DNA of 64,000 nt from Dichetophora obliterata (GCA_963920525.1 OY986438.1:48640288-48704287); one strand, 5' to 3'. Shown: positions 45,547 to 56,790, counted from the first letter of the stretch. Notes: a model not told the origin generated them from the sequence alone. Numbers and translations are program-made.

Positions 45547-47092
45547 ATCAGCAAAAGAAGCTAAATTGGAAGGGAAAGTCTTGAATTCCATCCCTTCCAC
45601 TTTTATACCCAGAAGGCATTATTTTAACATATGCATGTCATTAGGAGGAATGCTTTCCTTAATCTTATCTAGAAGTGCTTACAGAATTTTTTCAATGGAA
45701 GATTTCTTTGCGCCCTTCAATGAAAGGATTCTAGTAGGTATTTTCCAGAAGGACTTTAAGAAGGCATTCCATGGAATGGAATGGTTTTTGTGGTTGGGGG
45801 GTTAAAAAAATCCTTGGGAAAATATCCCTTTTCCCGATATTCTCGCAATTTTGGTGTTGGAAATAAGAAGTATTTGGGTTTTGTTGGCGGTTTAAAAAAT
45901 TCCACGTAAAATACCCTATTTTCTGATTTTGAAAGCATTTTGGTTTTGGAAGTAGTAAGTGGTTGGGTTTAATTAGGGGTTTAAAAAAATCCCACAGAAA
46001 ATATCTAAAACATATTCAGGGTGTCCCAGATCAACGTTTCAATCTGGCGCTGGTTAGTTCCTTGGATCAAGATAAGAAAAAAATTGTATCGCAGGGGGGT
46101 CCATCTCCCCCTGTTTCAAGTTATAAGTGAAAGTATAGCGAAAAATGGCATTCATAGGTGTCATCAGTTTTAATGCAATAACTTAAAAAGTATCACAGAT
46201 AGGAACCTCTTTGAAACGGGTTTTTTAAGCTCTTTAATTAGTTAACTAATATCTGTTAAAGTTGGAATAATTTATAGCAACTTAAATATGAAAAATATGT
46301 TTTTTATTTTGTTTTTTCACTTTAAGCTCATTTTACATAAAAAAAATTCTAGTATTATTTTTTTTTTCTGATGCAGTCTTAATCTCCAAATAATTCTCTG
46401 CAATATTTCATTGTGAAACAAATAAGACAGTAACAAATAAGAGCAAATTAATTATTTTATGAAAACATACATTCAAAAAGGACCAAATTAAATATTTTTT
46501 AACTTTTCTAAAAATCAAATTAGATTCATATGTAAATGGTATGTGCTCTTTGAGTGTATGTTTTCATAAAATTGTAAATACGCTCTTATTCGTGAGTATA
46601 TGGTGAAGCCGCATAATAGAATACTGCAGAAAATTATTTGGCGATTAAGACTGCATCAGAAAAAAGAAAAAAAACCTTTTTTATGTACAACGAGCTTAAA
46701 GTGAAAAAAACAAAATGAAAAACATATTTTTCATATTTAAGTTGCTATAAATTATTCCATGGTTAAAATACCAAAAAACTTTAACAGATATGTTTCAGGG
46801 GGAGATGGATTCCCCTGCGAAACAATTTTTTTCTTGTCTTAGCCCACGGAATCAACCAGTGCTGGATTGAAACGTTGATCTGGGACACCCTGTATTATAA
46901 TTATAAATATTTTTTGTACTTTAATTATATTTAAATGCCATTTGAATGTCTTCCAGAAGAAGGTTATAAGAATGCCTCTTAAAATAACTTCTTTATAAGG
47001 GTAAGAAGAAGCATATTTTGATCTATAGAATATCTTCTGGAAGAAGTGTCTCTAAGAATGCATGCCACATTTGCATCTAAAATTTTGCTGGG
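45547..47092. mobile_element. CCCAGC-ended repeat, copy R (inverted relative to L), split by a foldback
   Basis: The outer end TTTTGCTGGG is at 47092 and the other end ATCAGCAAAAGAAGC at 45547, shortened by about 14 bases relative to copy L. All three body segments of copy L are found here in reverse complement and order. The interruption at 46017-46892 falls in the same AT-rich hinge, within about 60 bp of where copy L is interrupted by a different palindrome. The minus-strand frame at 45756-45938 belongs to the repeat. Confidence 0.75.
46017..46892. mobile_element. Foldback insertion, 876 bp, TIR CAGGGTGTCCCAGATCAACG
   Basis: Arms start CAGGGTGTCCCAGATCAACG and continue TTTCAATC, GTCCATCTCCCCCTG, then AATTTATAGCAACTTAAATA, CACTTTAAGCTC and CTGATGCAGTCTTAAT, all mirrored on the other side up to about 46400/46600. 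The right arm lacks about 130 bp present in the left. TATT flanks both ends (46013-46016, 46893-46896). No ORF. Confidence 0.85.
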
Positions 47093-47318
47093 TCGTTACG
47101 GATGTTTACGGATTTAACCCAAAACGAAGCGAGTTGCTCAACTCGTCTGAATCAGCTGATCAGTTGGCAATCGAGTGTTATTTATTTATTTAATTTGTGC
47201 ATTTTTGAATTTTTAATAAAGATTTGTGAAAGATGAGTGAAATAATGGTGAAATTGAAACAAATCGATGAAATAAAATAAAAACGCACTCTGCACAGCTG
47301 CTGTTGACGAGTTGCTGC

Positions 47319-47795
47319 TAGTGTCCGACCGAATATTCGGTTTCGGTTTCGGTTACGTCCAGTTTCGGCCCTTTTTGTCAGTTTCGGCCAGTTTCGGGTA
47401 TTCGGCCTCAATATGGCTCAATATTTTTATAATACTAAAACCTTAAAAAAAATACTTTGTTTTGTAGTTCTATAAAAATGTACATTGTAGGTGCATACTA
47501 TTTGGAGTGTGTACTGAAGATATAAAGTATGCAATGCTTTTGTAATAAAAAATAAAATAAAAAATTATCTCATTTATTATTATAGTAAACTTCAATCAAT
47601 TCTTATAAACTTTAATATTTAAATAATACTTTTTTATATTAATTATTTTTATTATGTGCATGAAAGTACTTTCGTTTCCTTTTAATAAAAAAGTTATTTG
47701 TAAAAACTTAAATTTTCATATTAATAACCGATTTCGGTTTCGGTTTCGGCCAAATATTTTAAAATGGCCGAATATTTGGTTTCGGTCGGACACTA
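47319..47795. mobile_element. hAT-like non-autonomous element with TTTCGG iterons, 477 bp
   Basis: GTTGCTGC (47311-47318) and GTTGCTAC (47796-47803) form a 7-of-8 target duplication around TIRs TAGTGTCCGACCGAA. At least eight TTTCGG/TTCGG motifs sit at both subterminal zones in the same orientation (GGTTTCGGTTTCGG at 47340 and 47727). The centre is AT-rich. The minus frame at 47190-47411 crosses the left end and is not a gene. Confidence 0.82.
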
Positions 47796-48374
47796 GTTGC
47801 TACGCTAGCAGTTCGGTTTTTACGGAATAATACGTCAAACTGTTTCGTTTCGTTTCGTTCAGTTACGTTTGCTAATTTTTGGTAATAACATTAAAATGTA
47901 TTTAACCGAACACTTTCGTTTTTACTCGTTTCGGAGCAAATCGCCAATTTTGGTTGGGCCTTTGAAGCGAGTTGGCCGCCTGAAGTTCGTTTAAGGTACG
48001 ACTGAAAGTGAATTGGCAGACTAAATATAGTTTTGAGTATGACTTAAAATAAAAAAGCAGACTAAAGTTGGTTTTTGTTATGAAAATGGCAATAAAAGGT
48101 AAGACTGACTTTGATGCGTTCATAATTATTGTTATTAAAAATTAATAATTTAAACGAATTTCAGTAAAAAATATCAATAAGACCGACTCTAAAACGGAAA
48201 GGGGGTTGCCTACCCCCTTAACACCCCGTTAGTTAAGCCCCTGATGACGATACCCAAACTTTTTTAAAATTTAATCGGCGCCAAATATTAAAATGGAATT
48301 TTTTTCCTCATGGGACTAAATCTTAATACATGCTTGTGTTAAAATATTTGCGGCAAAAATAAAAATAAACGAAA

Positions 48375-48442
48375 CCAGTGGGATTCGAACACACTATGTT
48401 TAGGTTTTAAGCTTATGGCTCTAACAACTGCTCTATGAAGCC
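48375..48442 (-). other. tRNA-like sequence, 68 nt
   Basis: On the minus strand from 48442: GGCTTCATAGAGCAGTTGTTAGAGC (A box-like), GCTTAAAACC, then GTGTGTTCGAATCCCAC, a consensus B box with four of five T-stem pairs. The D-arm and loop have some resemblance to lysine tRNAs, but the anticodon stem is poor. A decayed tRNA or SINE head is likely. Confidence 0.5.
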
Positions 48443-49108
48443 ACATACACAAGGAAATTATAGACATACTTAAAAATCGAACCAAGCCGTACGCAGCTTT
48501 CTTAGAGTATTCCAACATGTATTAAATATTATTGTAGGTAGATATTATTACAAAATTTATAATATTTTTAAGAACTTAAATACTAATAGAGCAAGTATTA
48601 AAAAATGCATGATTCCAACGAATGGATTAAAAATTAAACCAGTTTTTTTGACGGTGTAGGTCAAATATTGAGGTTTTTCACGTACTTGGAACCATGCCTT
48701 TTTCTAGACTTTCATTCACAATGAGTCCATAAAACTAACCTAAATACGGAATGCAATATATAAGAACACTTTCGACAAAAAACTTGTTTAAACCATTTGC
48801 TATTTTTTTCTCGTTATTACAAAGATTATCATTGATAAAAATTTTTGATATCGTATTTCTTGGCTTTGTTAGCTTAAAGTTTCTTTCAAAATTTCCTGCA
48901 TAGCCTTGCTATTATGACTGCTAATGTCAATTTAATTTTCCATATACTTTACTTTTTTCACTTCTACCAATTTTTTTTAAAGCTTTTTAATATGTATAAT
49001 TATATTCATTCCATACCTCAGAAGCTTGAGCTGATCGAAATAAATTGAATTGGTGCTTACGCAAGCTAGATAATTCATGGTAGTACCATTTGTTCATGAC
49101 TTGAAAAT
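48443..49108. other. AT-rich spacer
   Basis: No gene or repeat pair recognised. Confidence 0.4.
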
Positions 49109-49111
49109 ATA

Positions 49112-49310
49112 GGCTGAGTTCCTAAATGCATTTATGCAATGCATCAGTGTGTTTTATTTTGAATTGGTGCTAAGTTTAAATACGAAAACTGCGCACCTCT
49201 GTTGATATTCTTAAAAAGTGTATAGTTGTGCACTTTTGGTTAAAAAGTTTCGGACCAATTTAAAATAAAACATACTGATGCATTGTATTAATGCATTTAG
49301 AAACTCAGCC
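49112..49310. mobile_element. MITE, 199 bp, TIR GGCTGAGTTYCTAAATGCAT
   Basis: Arms of about 58-70 bp: GGCTGAGTTCCTAAATGCAT, CAATGCATCAGT, GTTTTATTTTGAATTGGT at the left are mirrored on the right with few mismatches. ATA flanks both sides (49109-49111, 49311-49313). The GGCTG start and 3-bp duplication suggest a PIF/Harbinger relative. Confidence 0.82.
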
Positions 49311-49313
49311 ATA

Positions 49314-49779
49314 TTTTTTTGTCGAATGCAGTTCTGTAAATTCCTGAAAATTGATAAGTTATTTTCGAGTTAGGAGATTTACTAGTTCTCTAGAGCTAAT
49401 AAACACAAATCTGATATTTTCTGAAATGAAATTCATTACGAACTTAGTTTTATTTGATCACACAAATCATTTAGCTATTTTTTTCTAAAATAAAAGCTTT
49501 CAAAAATTAAAATTCTTGTTTTACCCTTTTCAGAAGTGTCTAAAGAAACTTCATTGCTTCAATTACTTAAAAGATAGTAAAAAAAAATATTTACCTATGA
49601 ATCTGATCCCAATCTTTGCTGCACTCAATAAAAACTTTACACTTTTATCAATTCAATAATGTTGTATATAATTTTTTTTTATTCCTGTTTTTTATGTATT
49701 TTTATTGGTTTTTGATTTGTCATAAATTTTTTTGCACTGTTAAAGATAGTGTTTAATTACACTGTTAAAATGGCGTGTC
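49314..49779. other. AT-rich spacer
   Basis: Nothing recognised. Confidence 0.4.
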
Positions 49780-50560
49780 TACACAAGGTTCCGGTGAGCT
49801 CGCGTGAAAACCTTTAATGATTATTTTATTGTTGTTGTTTGTGTGTTTGTTTAATTTTCACTTGTTGTTGTGGTTTTTTATTGTTGCTGTTGATGTTGTA
49901 GTTGTTTTATTTCTTCGCTCGTTAGAAATCGGCTGAAAATTGAATTTAATTGGATTTAAATGGCGGATCAACACACACACAAATTGACGCACACACAGAG
50001 ACGATAGCTGGCTTCCGGTGAACGGCAGACAGAAGACGAAGCAGCTGTGGGCTGGCTGATTGTAAGGATTGTGTTTGCTTACTTGCGGTGTCGTAAAAGA
50101 CAGTGCGAATGCGGTGGTGGAGCGATGGAGCAAGCTACCGAGAGCAAGCGAGAGACTTGAATTTCTCACTGATTCGAAGGTATGAGCACAAAATGCCAAC
50201 AACAACTCGGCTATATGATGGTGGTGATTTGGATTGGTTTATTTTGGTGAGCTAGCTAAGAGTGGCTGCTGATTATGGTTCAGCGTGTTCGTAGAAGTGA
50301 ACTCGTCGAATTTGCACAAGTGACTGAGAAGGACTACGACCTGCAGCGATTCTTAAAAGAAAATTTGGCGAGCGAAATTTGCCATTTTTGTTATTTGCAG
50401 TTTGTTTGCTGGCGTCAAAGTTATACGGCCCATATGTTCGCAATGTTGATGAAGGCGGGAGAAAGAATAAACGGCCATTGCGTGGTTTACGGATTATTGT
50501 TGTTGTTCGTTGATTGTACCTGTGTTACTTGCATGTAGCGTAGATGTGATGCACTTCGCT
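49780..50560 (-). promoter_or_regulatory. Possible host 5' leader/promoter island (minus strand)
   Basis: This GC-richer stretch is not TE-like. On the minus strand it has GAATCAGTGAGAAATTC (about 50162-50178), containing TCAGTG that resembles the fly initiator TCAGTY, followed by mixed CT-rich sequence, CGCAAGTAAGC (about 50085-50095; a possible splice donor, GTAAGC), CTGTGTGTGCGTC, then CAACAACA/ACAACATCAACAGCAAC tracts typical of fly 5' UTRs (49858-49915). The 115-codon minus frame through it and the 87-codon plus frame at 50275-50538 have no domain. No TATA box was located. This is inference from texture only. Confidence 0.35.
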
Positions 50561-51247
50561 CTCAAGTGCATTTTAATTGATTTTTTCGCGGTTAATGAGA
50601 GTACAAAATAATGAGAGAAGAATGCAAGCCCAGTAAAAGAGCGCATGTATGAATTCGTGTCGTATGAGCGACATTTTAAAATTATTGTAAGTACATGGCT
50701 ACAAAGTTGCTCGGAAGGAAATTTCAAATCAAAGCAGGGAAATAGAAAGGGAAATTTAACGTTTTTCTTTTTGAAAATTTACAATCCTCAGCTTTAACAA
50801 TTATTCACTTTATTGTATTGCATCAAGCATTAAATTGAAATTGAAATATGTACCTACAATATAGCTCGGTTCTTTCAATAATGTAAGAACTCATAAAGTT
50901 GATGTATCCCTAAAATCCTTTTGTGTTTCAAACAGATATTGCGAATGGCACTTATGCCATTCTTAGAAAGGTTTTATTGCTTAAATATGGTAATGATTTT
51001 TAAATAGTTGCATCTCTTCATAATGGCATAAAACAAATATAAACATATTGAGGTACTCACAAAGATAAAATAAACGTTTCTGAATCACACTGACTTATAG
51101 CTAAAATTTACATTTAATGCCATTTTTTTTCTTTCAGCCTGCTTTACTCAAAAATCACATTAAAAATTTTTTTATAGATAGGTTTTCGAGATATAAATTT
51201 TTGAATTTTATTTATTTTTTTCGAAGGTAGCTTCACATATCAGACAA
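50561..51247. other. AT-rich spacer
   Basis: No gene or repeat pair recognised. Confidence 0.4.
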
Positions 51248-52450
51248 CAAGGGCATCCGCAGGATTTGTTTTATAGGGGGAGGCATAAAGGAGTCTAGAA
51301 TGCACATAAAAAATTTTATTAAAATTTTATTTTCTGAGATTTTTGGTACTAATTTTGTTATCATGATACGCTAGTTGACACACGCTTATACACATAAGAA
51401 AATTACAGTGATGTGCAAAGAAATAGGAACACATGTATTTTTATATTTAAAGCTACATGAATTATATACAAGGTGCCCCAGATATAGCATTAATTCCCTC
51501 GGCTGGTGATTTTTCTTGATTTTTTCAACATGCATCAGTTCTAGCAGCATGCAAGTTCCTATAATCAAGTTTGGAAACAAACCTTTTATATGAATTATTA
51601 AAAGTACATGTTTCAAATCAAGTTTCCTATTTAAGTTTTAGTCATAAAAAAACTTTTGACCATAAGAATGTAAAAGCGTTTTATTAAAAAGAATGTGCCG
51701 TCAGATTTTGTAAAAATTATTGCATGATTTAAAATTAGCCTACTTAATTCAGAATCTCCTAATTTTTTTTCGCTTTTCAATCAGTAGTTTTTCCCTCGTC
51801 TAGATCGCTGCATTTTCTAAAATTAAAATGCTGCAAGCAATTTTATGTTAGCAAATTGTTGGCAATTTTATTAAGCTTACGACAAATTAAAAAATTATCC
51901 AAATTGGCTCATCTTTCTGACAGAAAATGGATTCTTTATTCGACTTTTAGGAAAGTATTTAGTTTTTTAAATTTATTTTACTTTGTTTCCTTCTTGTGTT
52001 TAATTTATTTAAAACATAAATTCGCTTATCGTCCAAGTTCATATGCGTTATTGGCTTAAATGCCCCTTACCATCTCTTGCTCCGAAGAATGATATTCGAC
52101 TAATAGGGATATCTTCTTATCATTCCCCAATTTCTCGTAAGAATAACATCGTAATTTTTTCCATTGCATTTGTAGTATTTACTAATGGCTTCGCACTATT
52201 AAGTATTAGTTGAGTTTAAAAAATTTACAACCGAAATCTTTCAGCCTGGTTTGTTGAACAATTTCCGAATGTAAGGAAATGTATGATTGCAAGGTGGCCA
52301 TAGTCTACTGAAAGAGTAAGTGCCCCGTAAGATAAAAAACTGTGGTTCAAACCCCAGCTAAGATAGAATGTTTTTTTTTTTTGTTATTAGTAAATATCAG
52401 AGCTGTAAAATCAGCATTCATATATAGAATTTTAAGTACAATTGAATAAC
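51248..52450. mobile_element. hAT-like repeat, copy B, right end not found
   Basis: Begins CAAGGGCATCCGCAGGATTT as in copy A (39452). Shared blocks in order: GGTACTAATTTTGTTATCAT, ATCAGTTCTAGCAGCATGCA, CCTATTTAAGTTTTAGTCAT, AGATCGCTGCATTTTCT, ATCCAAATTGGCTCATCTTT, ACAATTTCCGAATGTAAGGA and the tRNA-like module at 52290-52360. It is shorter than copy A over the same span by about 600 bp. Homology fades at 52400-52450, where ATTCAT-rich sequence begins. Frames at 51386-51616 and 51856-52059 are by-products. Confidence 0.7.
52290..52360 (+). other. tRNA-like module inside hAT-like copy B
   Basis: AAGGTGGCCATAGTCTAC (A box-like) and GTGGTTCAAACCCCAGC (B box-like, better preserved than in copy A). 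Confidence 0.5.
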
Positions 52451-54329
52451 TACATAAGAATGCATTCAATGAATGCAAAATTGATTTATAAAAAAATTTT
52501 TAATTCACATATATTTTTACAAAAGTGAATTATTATTCATTTCAACTATTCATTTTCGTTATTAAGAATAATGAATGATTTTTTTTATTCATTTGAATGA
52601 TATTCACAAAGAATGCTATTCACAAAGAATTTCAGAATTTTCAATTATTCTTTTTTATTCATTGTCCATTCATTTTTTTTAACGTAAAAAAGTTAAAATA
52701 ATGTTCAATGGGATATTAATTTTTTTAACACACTTTACCAAATATTTATCACGTTATTTGAGCGTTATTGAAGACTAAAGAACTCATTTTGGAAGAACTA
52801 TGTTTTTTCAATGGAATATAAATTTATTTATTTTGAACACACTTTACTAAATATTTATCACTTTTATAAATTGACTACGTTATTGAAGACTGAAAACTCA
52901 TGTTTTAGCATTAAATGCATTGTTTATTAAAAGTTTTCAACTGGCTTCATATAGCCAGATAAAAATCAACCAGATTAGCCAAAAAATATTTTAATGTTGA
53001 ATTGAAATTTAGTAGAAACTTTTCTCATATTGTATTCGTAATTTTTTTTTTTTAAAAGGTCACACTTAATTTTGAGTCGACTTAAAAATATTTTTTGGTA
53101 TGGCTAAATATTTTCTATTTACACTAGAAGCTAGTTTATAAAAAAAATTTTAAATATAATCGTCTTACTCCTCACTAGTAAGTAGAATGAAAGTAACCAG
53201 ATATGAGCTAATTTTGTATAGATTGACTACTAGTTGGTTTCAAAAGGACCATATATAAACTAGTCATTCTGTCATATCATAGGTAGTGCGTACTGGTGAT
53301 TTTGCGGCCATTTCAAAGAGAAAATCACTAGTTATTTTCGAAGACAATAGTTGACTATTCAACCACTGGTGGTTTGTTTTGAAAGTAGTTTGTTATCACC
53401 TTACAGTTGGGTGAAAGTCCTGCAGGGTTACTTTGCAATGAGTTTGATAGTTTAAGCGTGATAGCCCAAAATATATGAAAAAACTTGAATTCTTCGGCCA
53501 AAATTTAAATCTATAATAGCCTTCCATTACCATGCCAAATTAGTAACAAATTTAAAAAAAAAATATAAAAAACTTACGTATAAACCACATTTTTAAGAAG
53601 CAAATGAGTTACTGATGAAGAAAATCTATGGATAAATACTGGATTTATAAGCAATTGTGTGAATCGGCGCAACACAATTCGAACACTTCAACTATAAAAA
53701 TAAATTGAAAAAAATAATGACGACATTAAGAGGTCAAATTAGATGCGATAGACTCTCAACATATTCCTCTTTAAGAATTTCAATAAAGTTTGGTTGTGCT
53801 TTTTTTTGGTCGATTTCGTCACACTGTGTTATAATTCAAGAAAAGGAATATTTGTTATTAAATTATTAAGTCGGATTTTATTTTGACCGTAACTGTATAG
53901 CATAAAAGTGTTCTGTTAGTATGTGCATTAAAGCGGGTCATATTGCACGAAAAATATTTCGCAATCCGCCCAGTCTTGAAGAAGCCTCAAATGAGTCATG
54001 TACGATTTTTCTTGACCCTTGACGAAACATGCTGATTTCGCCATAAATTTCATTGACGAAAATTTCATATAAATGTTCCAAATTCGTGCAAGACTCAATG
54101 CAGAAACGTCGGGATTTATCATGCACGAATCCAATATCGAAACATTGAGGAAGTTTCGTTAACGAAATGTAGACAGATATATAAAGAAAATTTGTCCAGG
54201 AATTAAAATCGAAACGTGCTTCTGGACCGAATTCAACGTCGTGTGATATATCAAATATATCAAATGATAGGGTATAAAAATATTTCATCCTCTCTCAACT
54301 CAATTGGAAATCGACGTAATGTTGGTTTC
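52451..54329. other. AT-rich DNA with ATTCAT-rich tract; unassigned frames
   Basis: 52460-52700 is rich in ATTCATT/GAATGAT words on both strands, a degenerate simple repeat. The minus frame at 53938-54288 (116 codons; FGPEARFDFNSWTNFLYI, RFCIESCTNLEHLYEIFVNE) has ordinary composition but no motif I know. It stays unassigned. Confidence 0.4.
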
Positions 54330-54640
54330 GTAATGGCCTGACGCCACCACACCGTATATTTTCCAGGTCCACTCGGGCAGCTGTCCAAGCCCATTCCTTT
54401 ACCATCGCCTTGATGCCACACAAAACCTCACGTTGTAGTGATAATTGGTTCCTTAGTCGTACGGTAAAGTTGTGGAATAGTCTCCCTGCGAGCGTGTTTC
54501 CCGTCAGTTTTGAGCTGTGCAAATTTAAAACAAATCTTTACCGAAACTACTCCATCTTTTCAACCTCTAACTTCTCACCTCATACATTTATAAGAAACAT
54601 CACCTGAGCTTTCACTCTACAAAACAGAAAAAAATTATAC
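54330..54640 (+). pseudogene. LINE ORF2 C-terminal tail (jockey/CR1-like)
   Basis: Reads STRAAVQAHSFTIALMPHKT, SRCSDNWFLSRTVKLWNSLP, ASVFPVSFELCKFKTNLYRN to a stop at 54607, with a frame interruption near 54410. The RTSRxxxSFxxRTxxLWNSLPASVFP signature followed by FKxNxxRxY is the usual end of ORF2 in jockey/CR1-type LINEs of flies. Only the last 100 codons remain; a poly-A or tail repeat is not clear. Confidence 0.75.
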
Positions 54641-54747
54641 CAAATTGTAAAAATCAAACGAATTCGACAGCAATGGCAATGACACCTAAACAGTGGTTTC
54701 AATGAATATTTAAACTCTATCGAAAACCTAGATAGTCAGTCCAAAAC

Positions 54748-54804
54748 TATCGATAGTCATGATAGTGTGAAATTATCAATAGTATCGATTGTGTCATCGA
54801 TAGT
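54748..54804. promoter_or_regulatory. Cluster of TATCGATA-type (DRE-like) motifs
   Basis: CTATCGATAGT at about 54747, AGTATCGATTG at 54781 and CATCGATAGT at 54795 lie within 60 bp, with TGATAGTG between. TATCGATA is the DRE element bound by DREF/BEAF in flies. No gene start is seen nearby, so this may be TE debris with palindromic words. Confidence 0.3.
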
Positions 54805-55489
54805 TTGCGAACTCTACAGCTTAGCCTTTGAACAATTCGGCGATTTACAACAATCATGAATATCTTGAAGTTGTTGTAATAGAGTGGAAACAGTTAGGCG
54901 CTGACAACCGCTACTTTGCATTATATTTTGTATGAATTTTTTTAAGTCCAGCAGATCATGCAGAAACTTCCTTTGCGAAATCATCACGAAAAGTTCGGCA
55001 ATGATGCCAGTGAATATCGTAACACTTATATTATTTTAAAAATTTTCGGCGAAGAACCCATATACTTTTGGTAAACTTGGGTCCTTCGAATTTTTAAAAT
55101 CGATAATCACATCAAACTAAATAAATTTTAATATATTTTTAGTAGAATAATTACAGTGAAAAAAGTACGAGAGCTATGAAAACTGTTTCTGTATAATTTA
55201 AGAACGCTAAACAAGATGACATTAAGAGTTTTTCCAGCACGTCACATTTTTTTGACAATGGCTTGATGAAATGTTAAAATTATATTTTTGAAAATTAGTG
55301 ATTTTTATAAATTGAATTAGTAAGCTTTTGATTGAGATAGTTTTTTAATCATTTTAAATCATCGAAAATGCTTTTAAGTCAGGTTTTCGGAAAGCACACT
55401 GCAAAAAAAAAAAAACAACTGAAAGCAGCATAATATCTTAATATATAAAAACGTTTGTGCATATGTAGTATGTCTAATGAGACCAACCG
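54805..55489. other. AT-rich spacer
   Basis: No gene or repeat pair recognised. Confidence 0.4.
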
Positions 55490-56790
55490 TACTCCTTTTG
55501 GGAGTTTTTTACTTCTTTTTTTGGTCGCTGTACTTCTTTTATCGAAGTAGGTTAAGAGTACTTCTTTTCACTTGTTGCACTTCTTTTTGGCAAGTTTTTC
55601 ATAAATCAATTCAAAATAAACATTTTTAACTATTGCAAAAATTTATTTTATTTCACTATCTTTTTTAACTGGAAAAATTCCGTTTGTCTGTTCTTATGTT
55701 AGTTTCGTTGATTCTGCATCGGCTCATAAGTTTTTTGATTCTGAAAATTTGTGCTTTTTGTGTTGTGACAGTTGTCAACTGCAGCCGCGATGGGCTTAGA
55801 TATATTTAATATTGTTTCTTTATTTTATTTTTGATTTTAAATAAAAACGGTTTTTCACAAAACTTATTTATGTTCAGGTAGTAGCTCATTGTGACGAACA
55901 AAATTTTAACGATTTTTCATAAATTTTTTTAAATAAGAAAATAACATGCGGTAATTTTGAAATTTTAACATGTTTTCATTCATGTCTTAAAGTGTACAAA
56001 AGAATTTTCTTAGGCATGATCTTACATTAATTTGCTTGTAATTATTAATATCAAAGCAGAGTCCTCGAGAAAAGTTGTGTTGTTTGGGGGAAGCACCCAG
56101 ACATATGTATTCGTCTGAAATAAAAAATCAAAAAGAATATCGTTTTGCAGGCTTAATGGTAGTGCACTAACCTATATGCATATTTAAAAAAAAAAATAAA
56201 AAAAATGGCGGACTTGTAAAAACAGAAATTAGTAAAATCGAACTTTTTTATTTGTTTAAAAAATAAACTTATTGAAAAACTGATTGTTTTAAAGGTTCCT
56301 GATCTAGATATATATGTCTTGAATAACGAATAAAATTTTTAGCCAAATCGGTTGAATAGTTTTTAGTAAGTGCTTTCCTGAAGTTTCGAAAACGTGTTTA
56401 AATTTATTACAGCACTTTCAAACACACTACGGCGCTGTGTAGTACTTTCTTATTTTGGCTGTAACTTTAAAAATATTTTGAGTTTCGGTCCAAAACTTTT
56501 AGAGTATATTTTTAAGATTAAAATTTTATATATTATTGCCAAAAATGTAAAAAAATTGATTTTTTGAATCCGACACACTGGACTGCAATGAATGTACGCT
56601 AGATCTAAGTTTGAATCTCTTTTAAATTAAACTTTTTGTTCAATGGATTTATTCATGCATCTTTTCATATTTTCAAATTTTTTTTGTGGGTGTACTTCTA
56701 TTTTGTACTTCTATATTTGTTATATGTACTTCTTTTGTACTTCTTTTTAAAGTTTGTGCAAGTACTTCTTTTTGCTTTGAAAGTGTTGTT
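55490..56790. repeat. Two clusters of TACTTCTTTT iterons, 1.1 kb apart
   Basis: TACTTCTTTT or a one-base variant occurs about six times at 55508-55600 and about six times at 56693-56780, all in the same orientation. Between them is AT-rich sequence without an ORF. The pattern resembles subterminal iterons, but no TIR was found at the outer edges; the right cluster runs to within about 20 bp of the next element. Confidence 0.55.

Larger units (their letters stand above)
43397..48243. mobile_element. hAT-like composite element, 4.85 kb, near-perfect 8-bp target duplication
   Basis: The left end CAGGGGCGTACCGAGG is preceded by ATGACGAC (43389-43396). The right end, read in reverse, is CAGGGGCTTAACTAACGGGG and is followed by ATGACGAT (48244-48251), seven of eight bases equal. 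CAGGGG TIRs plus 8-bp duplications fit hAT. Inside are several later insertions: 44171-44575, CCCAGC copy R (45547-47092, itself holding 46017-46892) and 47319-47795. Removing these leaves about 2.4 kb, non-coding except perhaps for a frame at 44834-45262. The TIR match is short, so chance pairing of two unrelated hAT ends is possible. Confidence 0.6.

Noticed and set aside
49858..50205. 115-codon minus-strand frame as a protein-coding gene
   Set aside because: It ends in a Thr/Lys/Asn run from CAA repeats and shows no domain; it looks like untranslated leader sequence.
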